Translations under genes and position numbers: made by a program
Notes under the pieces: generated by a model
What the model saw: the letters and a program-made list of their open reading frames with translations, nothing else
Databases searched by the model: none
What the model was told of the DNA's origin: nothing
Shown here: in pieces, positions 1 to 8,808 of the stretch
Position numbering within the stretch: the first letter of the stretch is position 1
How the letters are laid out: each line of letters starts with the position of its first letter
DNA from: Dyadobacter sp. CY312
GTDB taxonomy: Bacteria > Bacteroidota > Bacteroidia > Cytophagales > Spirosomataceae
DNA: 64,000 nucleotides
NCBI RefSeq assembly: GCF_021390535.1
Contig: NZ_JAJUXG010000005.1
Coordinates: forward strand, 124,001 to 188,000
Reading direction: 5' to 3'

Positions 1-85
1 GGGAAGAAGCAGGATGTTGTAGCATGATGTCCTGTTTTTTACATATCAGTTATTTGACTTTGATTACATTCAGTTCAATATTTCT

Positions 86-913
86 ATGAACAAAATCGCA
101 CTTGTTACCGGGCCAACTTCCGGGATTGGTTATGTGACGTCACTCGAACTGGCCCGCAAAGGATTTGATCTTATATTGGTTGCCCGTAATGCCGATAAAT
201 GTAAAAAGTTGCAGGCGGAAATTGGCGATCTTGTGAAAACACATGTGGTTCAGTGCGATTTGTCAGAGATAAAATCGGTACGAAAAGCAGTAGAAGAAAT
301 CAGGCAGCGGTATACCAAGATTGATGTATTGATCAATAATGCCGGACTTATTCTGGATGAAAAACAGTTTTCAGCAGATGGCATTGAGCTTACTTTCGCA
401 ACCAATCACATTGGTCCGTTTGTGCTCACAACTGGATTGTTGGAACTGTTGAAAGCTGCCGGAAATGCCCGGGTCGTGAACGTGAGTTCTACTGCCCACC
501 ATTTTGCATTTTTTGGAATTAACAAACTTGTCAATCCTAAAATCTACCATGACCTGGTGGTTTACGGTCGTTCCAAGCTGGCGAATATTCTTTTTTCCAA
601 CGAGCTTTCCGAGCGTCTGCGACTTTTCGGAGTGACCTCCAATGCGATTCATCCGGGAACCGTAGCCAGTAACTTTGCCGGAAATGGAAACGGCGTTACT
701 ACATTTTTTATGAAACTGTTCAGAAGCTTTTTCAAAACCACCGAACAAGGTGCTGCAACGAGTATTTACGTAGCCACCGCTCCCTGGCTCGAAGGCGTTA
801 CGGGCAAATACTTTGTCGATTCCAAACCCGCGCGTACTTCTTTTACCGCCCGAAATAAGGAATTAGGCAAAGCATTATGGAAACTGAGTGAGGATTTGGT
901 GAAAGCAGCGTGA
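86..913 (+). CDS. Short-chain dehydrogenase/reductase (SDR)
   Basis: Classical SDR of 275 residues that should catalyse NAD(P)-dependent oxidation or reduction of an alcohol/carbonyl substrate in the cytoplasm. The N-terminal cofactor motif TGPTSGIG (residues 8-15), the NNAG motif near residue 85 and the active-site YGRSK motif near residue 160 are all present, with the catalytic Ser in NVSSTAHH. The overall pattern is close to retinol-dehydrogenase/WW-domain-oxidoreductase-like SDRs, which act on lipophilic substrates, but the substrate cannot be read from sequence. It is a single gene with no partner; the next gene starts almost 500 bases later. Confidence 0.9.
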   Translation: MNKIALVTGPTSGIGYVTSLELARKGFDLILVARNADKCKKLQAEIGDLVKTHVVQCDLSEIKSVRKAVEEIRQRYTKIDVLINNAGLILDEKQFSADGIELTFATNHIGPFVLTTGLLELLKAAGNARVVNVSSTAHHFAFFGINKLVNPKIYHDLVVYGRSKLANILFSNELSERLRLFGVTSNAIHPGTVASNFAGNGNGVTTFFMKLFRSFFKTTEQGAATSIYVATAPWLEGVTGKYFVDSKPARTSFTARNKELGKALWKLSEDLVKAA

Positions 914-924
914 TTGCGGCGGGA

Positions 925-966
925 GTGAGAAGTGAAAAGTAAAAAGTCAGAAGTAAAAAGTGAGAT
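925..966. repeat. Degenerate heptamer tandem repeat
   Basis: Six consecutive 7-base units begin at 925, 932, 939, 946, 953 and 960, each of the form GTnAnAA (last unit GTGAGAT). The array sits directly behind the SDR stop codon. Degenerate heptamer arrays of this kind are common between genes in several bacterial groups, but no function is shown here. Confidence 0.7.
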
Positions 967-1406
967 GAGTGGACGTACTTGAATTTGGCATAGCTTTCCC
1001 AAGCCCCAAGCCCTTCTCTTGTTGTACGATACCCAATTTTTTTATCTCAGAGTTGCATTAGTAAAATCTATTAACTTACTTTGTCTATATGTTTAATAGA
1101 CTAATGAAGCTTTCGTCCACCCGTAGCTGATTGTTAATCCAAACGTCATTTCTATGAAAGCGGTAATTCTACATTTTTCCTCTGTTTCAGAAACCAACTC
1201 CTGTGGTGACGGGTCGTTAGTTTGCCGTTGTTGTTGCTGATCGCTTCACATCTCAAAAAATCATATTTCCCACGGGCAGGTGCTTGTAACCTGTGAAGGT
1301 TCGACATTTAATCATTTTTATTGACTTCTCTGTCAGGGATTTGCAGGCAGATTGTGTTCGCTCCAACCGTGTCCTGGATTATTTTTCAATGTCAAAATCT
1401 TTCATT
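967..1406. other. Intergenic stretch without a gene
   Basis: I see no convincing coding sequence, RNA or repeat. A promoter-like arrangement (TTG, 20 bases, TTACTTTG near 1075-1082) resembles the Bacteroidota consensus with one mismatch, but lies more than 300 bases from the next start codon. Confidence 0.4.
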
Positions 1407-2237
1407 ATGAAATTCACCGATAGTACCATATACTACGAGATTCTTATTCTTTTTTTCGTCATCAGTACGGCAGAGTTTTTTACAGGATTATATAAAAGTG
1501 ACAAGTGGTCAAAGAATGAATGGTATATCAATTTCGCCGGTCTATTCCTGTCCAGCACCATCACAAGGCCTATCAGTTTCCTTCTTTCTGCTTATGTGCT
1601 CAATTATTTCTTCCCGGATTATTACAATGCATTCATCGACGTGCCAATTTGGGCTGGTATAATTATCACCTGCCTGCTCGAAGATTTTACGCAATATTGG
1701 TGGCATAGGGCTGCACATACCTACACATGGTTGTGGAAAGCGCACCGGGTTCACCACACCGCTCCGGAAATGAGTGTGTTCCTCACGGGTAGAAATTCCT
1801 GGATCTATCTACTGCTTTTTCCATCACGTATAGTTTCTACCGTTCTTATCTTTCTGGGTTTTGGACAAGCTTTTCTAATCGGGTATTTCTTCAAAGCCAT
1901 CATAGGAATTTCGGCGCATTCGAGCATTCGTTGGGACAAACCATTGTATGCAATCAAATGGCTCCACCCGGTAATGTGGGTTGTAGAACGTACCATTTCT
2001 ACTCCGGCAACGCATCACGCACATCATGCAGCAACGGACGCGGACGGTATTGGCGTGATCAACGGTAATTATGGCAACATGTTCTTTATCTGGGATATGC
2101 TTTTTGGAACTGCCAAAATTACACGTGAGTTTTCTGAGCACATCGGCTTGGAAGATTACCACGAAGAACCCTGGTACGTACAGCTTGGTTATCCGATTTT
2201 CAAGTCAAAAGACGAGCGGAGCGAGCTCTCGAAATAA
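1407..2237 (+). CDS. Fatty acid hydroxylase / sterol desaturase family membrane protein
   Basis: Di-iron membrane oxygenase of the fatty acid hydroxylase superfamily, which hydroxylates or desaturates lipid chains in the inner membrane. Hydrophobic helices alternate with the three expected histidine boxes: HRAAH (HX3H), HRVHH (HX2HH) and HHAHH preceded by TH near residue 205. The C-terminal 'W-D-x-L-F-G-T' segment is also typical. The reading frame is open back to 1293, with ATGs at 1293, 1389 and 1407. I chose 1407 because the conserved membrane part starts immediately after it; 1389 is equally possible. The exact lipid substrate is unknown. Confidence 0.85.
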   Translation: MKFTDSTIYYEILILFFVISTAEFFTGLYKSDKWSKNEWYINFAGLFLSSTITRPISFLLSAYVLNYFFPDYYNAFIDVPIWAGIIITCLLEDFTQYWWHRAAHTYTWLWKAHRVHHTAPEMSVFLTGRNSWIYLLLFPSRIVSTVLIFLGFGQAFLIGYFFKAIIGISAHSSIRWDKPLYAIKWLHPVMWVVERTISTPATHHAHHAATDADGIGVINGNYGNMFFIWDMLFGTAKITREFSEHIGLEDYHEEPWYVQLGYPIFKSKDERSELSK

Positions 2238-2265
2238 TTTTGGGTGAAATTTAAAACAAGGTATT

Positions 2266-2886
2266 ATGAAATGGTTTATTGTATTTCAGCTCCTGTCAGG
2301 GATATTTGTTCCGCCAGGTATACATGCTCAGACGGTCCATTACGACGTGAAAGTTGGGGGACGCACAATTGGTTCTGTCAAAGTGCTTCATTTTGAGGGC
2401 AAGACAGGAGCTGAAAAGCGCAGAATTGAAGCTGATTTTAGCGTGCCGTTCTACTCTGGTAGTTTTTACAGCGAGAATCAGTTTCACAACGGCGCCCTGA
2501 AATCATCCCTTACCGAACATCGTGTCAACGGAAAACAAAAAGAAAAAACGGCGACTTTCAGCACTATACCACAACGTTATCAGATTGATTTTTCTACCAA
2601 CAGCCCAAAAACCGAAAAGTCCAGAGACCTTGCTCAGAGCATAAGCCATACCATTACCAGCCTTTATTATGAAGAGCCGCTGGGTTTGAAAGCGGTGTAT
2701 TCCGAGCGCTATGGTCAAATGTGCATCCTGGAAAAAGCTGGCGCCGAACGTTACCGCATCAGTCTGCCTAATGGTAAACAAAGCCTGTACATATACCGCA
2801 GCGGAATATGCGAGGAAGTAGAAACCGAACTGGCCGGAGTGAAAATTCGCATTGTCAGGAAGGATACGAGATTGGCGGCGATGTAG
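2266..2886 (+). CDS. Exported uncharacterised protein (DUF6134-like)
   Basis: A 206-residue protein with a cleavable-looking signal peptide (hydrophobic residues 4-20, then AQ). The rest is predicted beta-rich, opening with a YDVKVGGRTIGSVKV segment as in Bacteroidota proteins grouped as DUF6134; that assignment is from memory and moderate. It begins 28 bases after the hydroxylase stop, so the two may be co-transcribed, which would fit an envelope lipid role, but there is no direct evidence for its activity. Confidence 0.6.
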   Translation: MKWFIVFQLLSGIFVPPGIHAQTVHYDVKVGGRTIGSVKVLHFEGKTGAEKRRIEADFSVPFYSGSFYSENQFHNGALKSSLTEHRVNGKQKEKTATFSTIPQRYQIDFSTNSPKTEKSRDLAQSISHTITSLYYEEPLGLKAVYSERYGQMCILEKAGAERYRISLPNGKQSLYIYRSGICEEVETELAGVKIRIVRKDTRLAAM

Positions 2887-3266
2887 TTTTAGGAAGTTTA
2901 AATAGTTTTGCAGTTTTTAGTTAACAGGAAACAGTGTGGTTGTATTTTCAATATCAAAGGATTGGAGCTATTGTTTGTCGAAATAGAACCAGTATTGTGA
3001 AGTATGGTTTTGCCACAAAAGCAACAAATAGGAATTTGAATGATGGAGTATAACAAGGTTCGTGTCTTTGAGTCTTAGTGAATTTGTGGCAAAAAAAGTG
3101 AAACAGGATTAAGTACGAAGCCAGGCAAATACTGATGAATTGTAATTCAAAAAAAATGCCAAGAATACACGAGTGTTCACAAATTAAAATGAAAAAAATC
3201 TGTGCTAATCCGTGCATCCATGGCAAAAAATCACTTTGTGTCCCAGTGGCAAAAGTCATTAAACGC
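2887..3266. repeat. Intergenic region with degenerate 'CACAAA / TTTGTGGC' repeat phrases
   Basis: There is no gene. The stretch contains TTTTGCCACAAAAG near 3010 and its inverted counterpart TTTGTGGCAAAAAAAG near 3082-3097, plus two further copies ending in ATGGCAAAAAAT (about 3219-3230) and AGTGGCAAAAG (about 3245-3256). They look like decayed members of one dispersed intergenic repeat family. A related pair occurs at 20691-20915. Confidence 0.5.
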
Positions 3267-3908
3267 TCATAAAAAAACCGCATTCAGAAAATCATTCAGC
3301 GGTTTCAGTGACTTGTAGATTTCGGCAAATCTTTTCAACGCATTTTCTTCCAAAAGCTCCTGGTCAGATACAGGATGAACCGCCACGAAATGTTTCAGTT
3401 TCAGGTATTCTGCCACTGGATCTTCTTTTTCAAAACCCGTGGGAACACGTTTTAATTTACCTTCATCACTGAGATCTCCGAAATAATGGCGGAAGGATTT
3501 TTCATCCAAAATCTTTTGAAATGCTTCGGCATTGCCGGAAATTTCTTTGCGCAGTTCTTTCAACTTATCGCTTTCAAGCATGTAGATTCCTCCTGCCAGA
3601 AATGACTTTCCGGGCTGAATGTGCAGATAGTATCCGGCATTTTCATAACTCATATTCGCGCCAAAATTGAGCTTGTAGGGATCTTTGTTGTGAGAAAATC
3701 GGGTATCTCGATATATCCTGAAAAGGGATTTTTTAACATCTACATTTCCTATCCCGGCATCGAATTGGGCTACTTCTAATATCAGCTTTTCAACAAATGA
3801 AGCTACCTGTTCGCGTGCTTCGGTATAGCGGTTTTTGTGCCGGTTAAACCATTCGGCGTTGTTATTGCTTTCTAACTCTTTCAGAAAGTTTAGTACGGAA
3901 CTATTCAT
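3267..3908 (-). CDS. DUF2461 domain-containing protein
   Basis: A 213-residue cytoplasmic protein of the DUF2461 / TIGR02453 family. The diagnostic N-terminal pattern (LxFLKxLxxNNxxxWFxxxKxxY, residues 6-28), the central IYRDTRFSxDKxPYK-like segment and the 'AGGxxMxxxxL' part are all visible, and the length is normal. The biochemical function of the family is unknown. The start codon lies 6 bases behind the stop of the VOC gene, so the two are probably translated from one transcript. Confidence 0.85.
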   Translation of the reverse strand: MNSSVLNFLKELESNNNAEWFNRHKNRYTEAREQVASFVEKLILEVAQFDAGIGNVDVKKSLFRIYRDTRFSHNKDPYKLNFGANMSYENAGYYLHIQPGKSFLAGGIYMLESDKLKELRKEISGNAEAFQKILDEKSFRHYFGDLSDEGKLKRVPTGFEKEDPVAEYLKLKHFVAVHPVSDQELLEENALKRFAEIYKSLKPLNDFLNAVFL

Positions 3909-3913
3909 CTCTC

Positions 3914-4282
3914 TCAGTTTATAGAATGAACGGCCATTTTATTTCCTTCGGTGTCGATGAACATACCGATGTAACCCACTTCCGGGCTGATATAGGTTTT
4001 CGGAACAACAACTTTTCCATTGTTGCCTTCCACTCTGTCCAATACGCTCTGTAAGTCTTCGCCACCATTGAGGTAAACCACAACTCCGTCGCTGGATGAT
4101 TTATAATTTTCACCCTGCACAATCGCTCCGGATACATTTTTCCCATTTGTTGGCAAAAAGCCCATTTTCGTGCCAAACATATCCGTTTCCTGAATCTCCA
4201 AACTCAGAATGGCTTTGTAAAAAGATACCGCTCTGTTAAAATCAGTAGCAGGTATATCAAAAAAAGTGATCAGATTTTCCAT
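3914..4282 (-). CDS. VOC family (glyoxalase/bleomycin-resistance-like) protein
   Basis: A 122-residue single-domain vicinal-oxygen-chelate protein. It opens with ITFFDIPATDFNRAVSFYKAIL and ends with IGMFIDTEGNKMAVHS, the two beta-alpha-beta-beta-beta halves expected for the fold. Such proteins act as metal-dependent lyases, dioxygenases or simple binding proteins. Here it is followed at 6 bases by the DUF2461 gene and preceded by an AraC gene on the same strand, possibly as its target. Substrate unknown. Confidence 0.85.
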   Translation of the reverse strand: MENLITFFDIPATDFNRAVSFYKAILSLEIQETDMFGTKMGFLPTNGKNVSGAIVQGENYKSSSDGVVVYLNGGEDLQSVLDRVEGNNGKVVVPKTYISPEVGYIGMFIDTEGNKMAVHSIN

Positions 4283-4352
4283 TATTTTAATTTACGTTAT
4301 ACCGCAAAGTTGCAATGGGCTGGAAAGGTAAAATTGTAAAAATGCGACAAGG

Positions 4353-5168
4353 TCATTCAACGGCGTCAAAAATCAGCGACATCTTCAAAAGGTCTCCATA
4401 AAACTCTTTCGGTGTAATGCCGGTAAACTCTTTGAAATCCTTGATAAAGTGCGCCTGGTCATAATATTCGCCTTCGTAGGCCAAGCCTGTGAGGCTCGTC
4501 ACTTTTTGTGTCAGTAACGTTTTCAGTGTGGCTTGCAGTCGTATTGTTTTAGAAAGCTGTTTAGGACTGAGTCCAACGGTCGCCGAAAATTTACGTTCCA
4601 GTTGTCTGCGATTGGTATTTGTTTTGCGGGAAAGTTCATCCACTGTAAGCTGCCCGTTTGCAGTCAGAATTGTTTCAATGGTTGATTTTACAATGAAGTC
4701 AGCGGTGTTTTTATCAGCCAAACGGTTGAACAAAAATGTTTCGATCAGGTCTATTCTTTCCTGAGTAGTGCCGGCGTATAAAATCTTCTCTGCTATTTCC
4801 TGTCCATCTGAACCAAACAGCTTGTCCAGCGGAACGGCTGTATTTTCCATTTCTTTAATGGGCATGGTAGCAAATGGTAAAAATCCATTGGGATGAAAAC
4901 AAACAAAGAAAGTGCCCGTTTCTCCTGCCGGTTCTACCTCATAGTGGCGCGTCAGCTGACCAATCACAAAACACCTCGGAAGCGTAGTGCAATCTCCGTT
5001 TTCGCTGTAATGTCTATACACATCGCCATAGTGAAAAATCATTTTCATACAGCCATCAGGAACGATGGCGTTTCTTCGAGGTGTCTTCTCCTTCGGGCTT
5101 TCCAAAGTCCAGTAACATTTGACAAGAGCTGTTAAGTCCTGATGTGGCGCAAATGTTTGTGGGATCAT
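4353..5168 (-). CDS. AraC family transcriptional regulator
   Basis: DNA-binding regulator with an N-terminal sensory domain of the DUF6597 type (FAPHQDLTALVKCYWTLESP, then VPDGCMKMIFHYGD) and a C-terminal AraC double helix-turn-helix (RKTNTNRRQLERKFSATVGLSPKQL ... AYEGEYYDQAHFIKDFKEFTGITPKEFY, split here by the intervening helix). The frame is open upstream to 5240, but the ATG at 5168 places the conserved domain at residue 4 and is preferred. It is 70 bases upstream of the VOC-DUF2461 pair in the same orientation, which makes that pair a likely target. Confidence 0.85.
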   Translation of the reverse strand: MIPQTFAPHQDLTALVKCYWTLESPKEKTPRRNAIVPDGCMKMIFHYGDVYRHYSENGDCTTLPRCFVIGQLTRHYEVEPAGETGTFFVCFHPNGFLPFATMPIKEMENTAVPLDKLFGSDGQEIAEKILYAGTTQERIDLIETFLFNRLADKNTADFIVKSTIETILTANGQLTVDELSRKTNTNRRQLERKFSATVGLSPKQLSKTIRLQATLKTLLTQKVTSLTGLAYEGEYYDQAHFIKDFKEFTGITPKEFYGDLLKMSLIFDAVE

Positions 5169-5320
5169 TGGGGTCGATGTTAGAGGATTGTAATTATCAC
5201 AGAAATATATGGGTGTATTTATGTGGGGTAGTCCAACCAAGTTCGTCAGCTAGTGATTGAATGAAAATTTAATTCTTAAATACCTGACTTGTTATATGCT
5301 CAGCGCCGCTAAATTCATCT

Positions 5321-5881
5321 TCATCGTCCTATTGTTCTGTGTCGCCAAACTGCAATCACGTTTGTGTCTGCGTGATGCTCCGCTGGATTATTTATCAGCA
5401 GTTGTTTTTTTATCGAATACGCATTTTCGAAGTCGTCAATAAGGCCATACTTGTTTATCTCTTTTGGTGAAAACGTTTCGTCGAAACCTCCACAATTAGT
5501 CAACGCACTAATACCAAAGTCTTGATCTAACAATTCGTAGCCAACAAACACAAAATTTTCAATATGTATGTTTTTGCAATCTTGGTCAGGCTCAATAGTA
5601 ACAGCCAGGAAATTAAATCTGTTTTTGGTTTTTAGCTTTCTAAGCACATACTCCTCTGTGGTGAAGAAACCTGTTTGATATTGTCCAACAACGTGAATGA
5701 AGTCCCAATCCTCGGCATTGTCATAGTCGGATTCAACTAAAATTTCGTTTAACATCCCATCAAGCGAAACAAGTTCTGTTAAATGTGTCAGTTTGGACCA
5801 CTCGATATAGCCGCCCCAAGACATTCCTTCTCCGTTGTAAGTGTTGTCATATTTCCCTCTTGCAGTATATAGGAATGTCAT
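5321..5881 (-). CDS. Hypothetical acidic protein
   Basis: I do not recognise this 186-residue protein. It has no signal peptide or membrane segment, is rich in Asp, Glu and aromatic residues, and carries a cluster NCGGFDETFSPKEINKYG near residue 130. Its size and acidity resemble immunity or SMI1-like proteins, but no toxin gene is next to it, so that is only a suggestion. The coding quality (regular length, plausible codon pattern) argues for a real gene. Confidence 0.55.
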   Translation of the reverse strand: MTFLYTARGKYDNTYNGEGMSWGGYIEWSKLTHLTELVSLDGMLNEILVESDYDNAEDWDFIHVVGQYQTGFFTTEEYVLRKLKTKNRFNFLAVTIEPDQDCKNIHIENFVFVGYELLDQDFGISALTNCGGFDETFSPKEINKYGLIDDFENAYSIKKQLLINNPAEHHADTNVIAVWRHRTIGR

Positions 5882-5946
5882 CTGATTTGCCGTTGTGTAG
5901 CCTCTGATATGTAAACATATGTTAGCTTAAGATTTTCGTTACTGCT

Positions 5947-6426
5947 TCACCCCATCCCCGACATTGCCCCCGACATAGAGGCTATGAAATAATTTGAAGC
6001 ATAAATACCAAGCAAAACCAGCAAGATGTTATCCGGTTTTTTGTCGTAAGTAATGTCGTAATTATAATCAAACTTGCTCCAATTAAATTTCGGATCGAAT
6101 TGTACCAGTCTCTCCTGGTTGGTGTTTTCAAGTATAAATTTGGTCTGAAACATACCTTTTGCTTTCAGCACAAAATCCTGACCGTTTTGAAAAGACAAAA
6201 CAATATTTCCATGCCAATTCATTTTTAAATTTGCAATCTCCGTTCCGTCCTTTGCAACGGTGATAGTTGTTCCTAAGAAACCAACTGGTTCGATCTTGTA
6301 AGATTCCGAATCGTTTAATCTGATTCCGGCCTTGAGGGAAAATACGCTTTCATAAATCAGTTCGCCTAGTAACTGCCCGTTGTCATTTAGTTGCAAACTT
6401 TTCTTGTCTGTTGATTTAGCTTCCAT
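5947..6426 (-). CDS. Hypothetical protein with C-terminal membrane segment
   Basis: A 159-residue protein that I cannot assign. Residues 10-115 form an alternating hydrophobic/polar beta-like pattern (with LGELIYESVFSLKA and FVLKAKGMFQTKFIL), and residues 133-152 (ILLVLLGIYASNYFIASM) are a probable membrane helix, followed by a short Gly/Met-rich tail. The beta-rich part recalls the tubby/LURP-one-like fold found in small phospholipid-associated proteins, but this is weak. Stands alone. Confidence 0.5.
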   Translation of the reverse strand: MEAKSTDKKSLQLNDNGQLLGELIYESVFSLKAGIRLNDSESYKIEPVGFLGTTITVAKDGTEIANLKMNWHGNIVLSFQNGQDFVLKAKGMFQTKFILENTNQERLVQFDPKFNWSKFDYNYDITYDKKPDNILLVLLGIYASNYFIASMSGAMSGMG

Positions 6427-6743
6427 TTTTTATTTGTTTGAAGTGTATGAATTTTTCCTAAGGATTTGCCAGTAAGTTGGTCACTACAATTCTAGTGATT
6501 TGAATAGAATATTCCTAAAATTGTTTTTTTGTAATATTGATCACAAAATCAGAGCTTTATCGTCACGCAGCCTTCCTGATGAGGTAGCAAGGGGGCATCA
6601 GAATTTATATTGAAAAAGAGAACAATGGCGAAGTTTGAGAAGTAACAGGGAGATTACATTCCACAAGCAAGTAGTTCTCATAATTTGTTTATTTGGTAGA
6701 TAGAATTCGTAACTTTCTCTTTTCATGTTTACCATTGTAACGG
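6427..6743. other. Intergenic region between divergent genes
   Basis: No coding or RNA signal is seen. A promoter-like TAACTTTC at 6710-6717 with TTTG at 6684-6687 lies about 30 bases before the next plus-strand start; it deviates from the Bacteroidota -7 consensus at one position and the spacer is slightly long. Confidence 0.35.
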
Positions 6744-7337
6744 ATGAGACGAATTATTCATGCACTTGCTCTAATACTAATTCCATGGGTAAGTAGCTGC
6801 GATGTTGAGAGGAAAAAAGACGACAGCTTGATTGTCAATATGGATAGCCGTGCCAAGGTTGATTCGAGCGTGTTTGTTGTACTACCCTACAAAAATCAGC
6901 GATGGATCTTTGAAAATGCAAGTTCCACCGATTTGAATCATAGGGATCTTTTGTTAATTGAAGCCGCTCTCCGGAATAGCGTTAATTTATTTAACCAACA
7001 GGAAGAAAAGCGCTTCTATGAGGTTAGCAGGAAAAATCCTGACATAGATTTCGATAAGTGGAACTTCTTGATTGACTTGTCACGATATAAAAGGCAATAC
7101 ATTGCGGTTGCTACAAACAAAGGTGATAAAGAAGTTTGGATTTACTGCCTCTCTGATAACGCAATTGAAAATATGAAACGTATGAATGTGTTGAAAGACT
7201 GGGACTGGCGAAAAAGTTATATGCAATTTAATGATGGCGGGAATAATTTTTTCACTGTAAGGATAAATTTAACTAGTGGGAAACTTTACTACTTCATGAC
7301 AAACGGAAGTGAAACTATTAATAGCTACTCAAAATGA
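6744..7337 (+). CDS. Hypothetical lipoprotein
   Basis: A 197-residue protein beginning with a lipoprotein-type signal (hydrophobic residues 4-16, then WVSSC with Cys19 as likely lipidation site). The mature part is soluble, with no motif I recognise; it is relatively AT-rich like the following pseudogene. It probably sits in the periplasmic or outer membrane leaflet. No neighbour suggests a pathway. Confidence 0.55.
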   Translation: MRRIIHALALILIPWVSSCDVERKKDDSLIVNMDSRAKVDSSVFVVLPYKNQRWIFENASSTDLNHRDLLLIEAALRNSVNLFNQQEEKRFYEVSRKNPDIDFDKWNFLIDLSRYKRQYIAVATNKGDKEVWIYCLSDNAIENMKRMNVLKDWDWRKSYMQFNDGGNNFFTVRINLTSGKLYYFMTNGSETINSYSK

Positions 7338-7350
7338 ACAAAATGAAACC

Positions 7351-7745
7351 ATGCCAATGCTCAAACTGCTCGCGGTCTCCGGGAACTCTCCTAAAAATTC
7401 ATTTACAAAGGACTTCAATGTTGCTTGGCTAACAGAAATGTGGGTACTCTTGCCGAAATGGTTAGTAATGATTTCACTTGGGAGATAATCGGAGTAAAAA
7501 CGATAACAGGGAAGGATGAGTTTTTAAAAGCGGTGGAAGTAGCAAAGTCAGACGAGATAGCTCACTTCACTTTGGAAACGGCTATTGGTCATGGTAAAAA
7601 TGCTTCTGCAAATGGAACTTGAGTATTCAGATCAGGAAAAGTAGAAGCCTAGGCTGATATTTACCAGTTCTCGTCGGGAAAAGGGAATCTTATAAGCATT
7701 AACAGATCTTATGGCATCAATATTTCCATGTCCGATCATCCATAA
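7351..7745 (+). pseudogene. Broken NTF2/SnoaL-like protein
   Basis: The translation reads as a small NTF2-like (SnoaL-fold) protein only if errors are repaired. The frame from ATG 7351 gives a head ending ...KDFNVAW. The body ANRNVGTLAEMVSNDFTWEI continues in the next frame from about 7421, consistent with loss of one G. The body frame then hits TGA at 7620-7622 and TAG at 7650-7652 (where EAxADIY suggests a lost Tyr), before resuming as ADIYQFSSGKGNLI to a natural stop at 7743-7745. Three independent lesions in one short gene make a sequencing error unlikely. Intact relatives are about 130 residues. Confidence 0.8.
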
Positions 7746-7750
7746 ATCGG

Positions 7751-8497
7751 TTAGTACCCTTGTGCTATCCGCACTTCCACGCGCCTGTTGAATTTACGAT
7801 TTCTTTCGGTGTCGTTGGGGGCTACCGGTTTTGTACAGCCAAACGCCCTGCTTTTGATCCGGTTGGGTGACACGCTGTTGGCAAGCAAATATTGCCTGAT
7901 CACACTGGCCCGATCTACGGAAAGCATCATGTTTTTATCTTCATCACCTACATTATCGGTATGTCCGGCGAGTTCAATTTTGAAGTATTCATTTCTTCTT
8001 AAAAATTCCAGAAGCAGTTCCAGTTCCTGCTTCGACCGGTTAGCCATATCGGTATTGCTTTGGCTGAAATAGAGTATTGAAGTGATTTCATCCTGTAAAA
8101 TTGGCTTGGTATACTCATCACGTGCATTTGCCAGCCGGTCGCGCTCATCCGCTTTGGGTGTCAGGTAAAAAACCTCTGTTCCATTAAAATCATTTGCGAC
8201 GATGGATGCGTTCAGCGGCTCGTAACCAGGTGCGTATATGGAAAAAGTTGTGGTGTCTTTGGCCGCAATTTTATATCTGTAAGCCTGGTCTTCAAAAATT
8301 GGCGCGATCTGATTATCCGGATTCTGGCTCGTGATGAGGATTTTAGCATCAACCGGTTTGAAAGTTTCTTTATCCAAAACGCGGACAATCACTCTGGAAA
8401 CTAGAACATTTGGTTTTTTTTTGACAGCTTCATCCTGGCACAGTGCAGCAGAAACGGTGATCAAAGTGAAAATAATGGCGTATATGATCGTTTTCAT
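7751..8497 (-). CDS. OmpA family outer membrane/peptidoglycan-binding protein
   Basis: A 248-residue exported protein with a signal peptide (residues 1-20). Residues 35-115 form a beta-rich domain of unknown role ending in IVANDFNGTEVFYLTPK. The C-terminal third is an OmpA peptidoglycan-binding domain, with ILYFSQSNT, ELAGHTDNVGDEDKN, LSVDRASVIRQYL and the closing NRRVEVRI. It should anchor the outer membrane to peptidoglycan. It converges on the dead NTF2-like gene, leaving only 5 bases between them. Confidence 0.9.
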   Translation of the reverse strand: MKTIIYAIIFTLITVSAALCQDEAVKKKPNVLVSRVIVRVLDKETFKPVDAKILITSQNPDNQIAPIFEDQAYRYKIAAKDTTTFSIYAPGYEPLNASIVANDFNGTEVFYLTPKADERDRLANARDEYTKPILQDEITSILYFSQSNTDMANRSKQELELLLEFLRRNEYFKIELAGHTDNVGDEDKNMMLSVDRASVIRQYLLANSVSPNRIKSRAFGCTKPVAPNDTERNRKFNRRVEVRIAQGY

Positions 8498-8688
8498 AAC
8501 ATCTCATATTTAACTAGTTTCCAACTAAAACCCGACTTGATATAAAGAATACTAATATATAAAAATTGATTGATTTGATTAAATTATTTTTACTTTGAAA
8601 ATATCAGATATACCAGTTAAGGTATTTAAAAGTCTGCTGAGAAAATAAAATTGCGATGACACATTAACAAAATAGGATATTAAAACAA

Positions 8689-8726
8689 AGTGCCGTAGAT
8701 ACGCAATACTGCGGAACCACGGCACT
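8689..8726 (-). terminator. Intrinsic terminator of the Rnk/GreA-like gene
   Basis: An inverted repeat AGTGCCGT / ACGGCACT encloses 22 bases. On the minus strand it is followed by TTTGTTTTAAT. It lies about 80 bases behind the stop codon of the minus-strand gene at 8809. Confidence 0.65.
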
Positions 8727-8808
8727 GACTTAGATCCGTACTTTAATTTACTTACTAGCAAGCTCTGCCGATCAGCGGCGTTAACCATTGATAACTAACA
8801 ACTAACCA

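Noticed and set aside
371..748. Minus-strand open reading frame inside the SDR gene
   Set aside because: It is a shadow of the well-supported plus-strand SDR; its translation has no motif and no start context.
3914..4176. Alternative minus-strand frame inside the VOC gene
   Set aside because: It overlaps the intact VOC protein and has no family pattern.
8579..8788. Minus-strand ORF of 69 codons behind the Rnk-like gene
   Set aside because: It overlaps the hairpin of that gene's terminator and shows no protein-like pattern.
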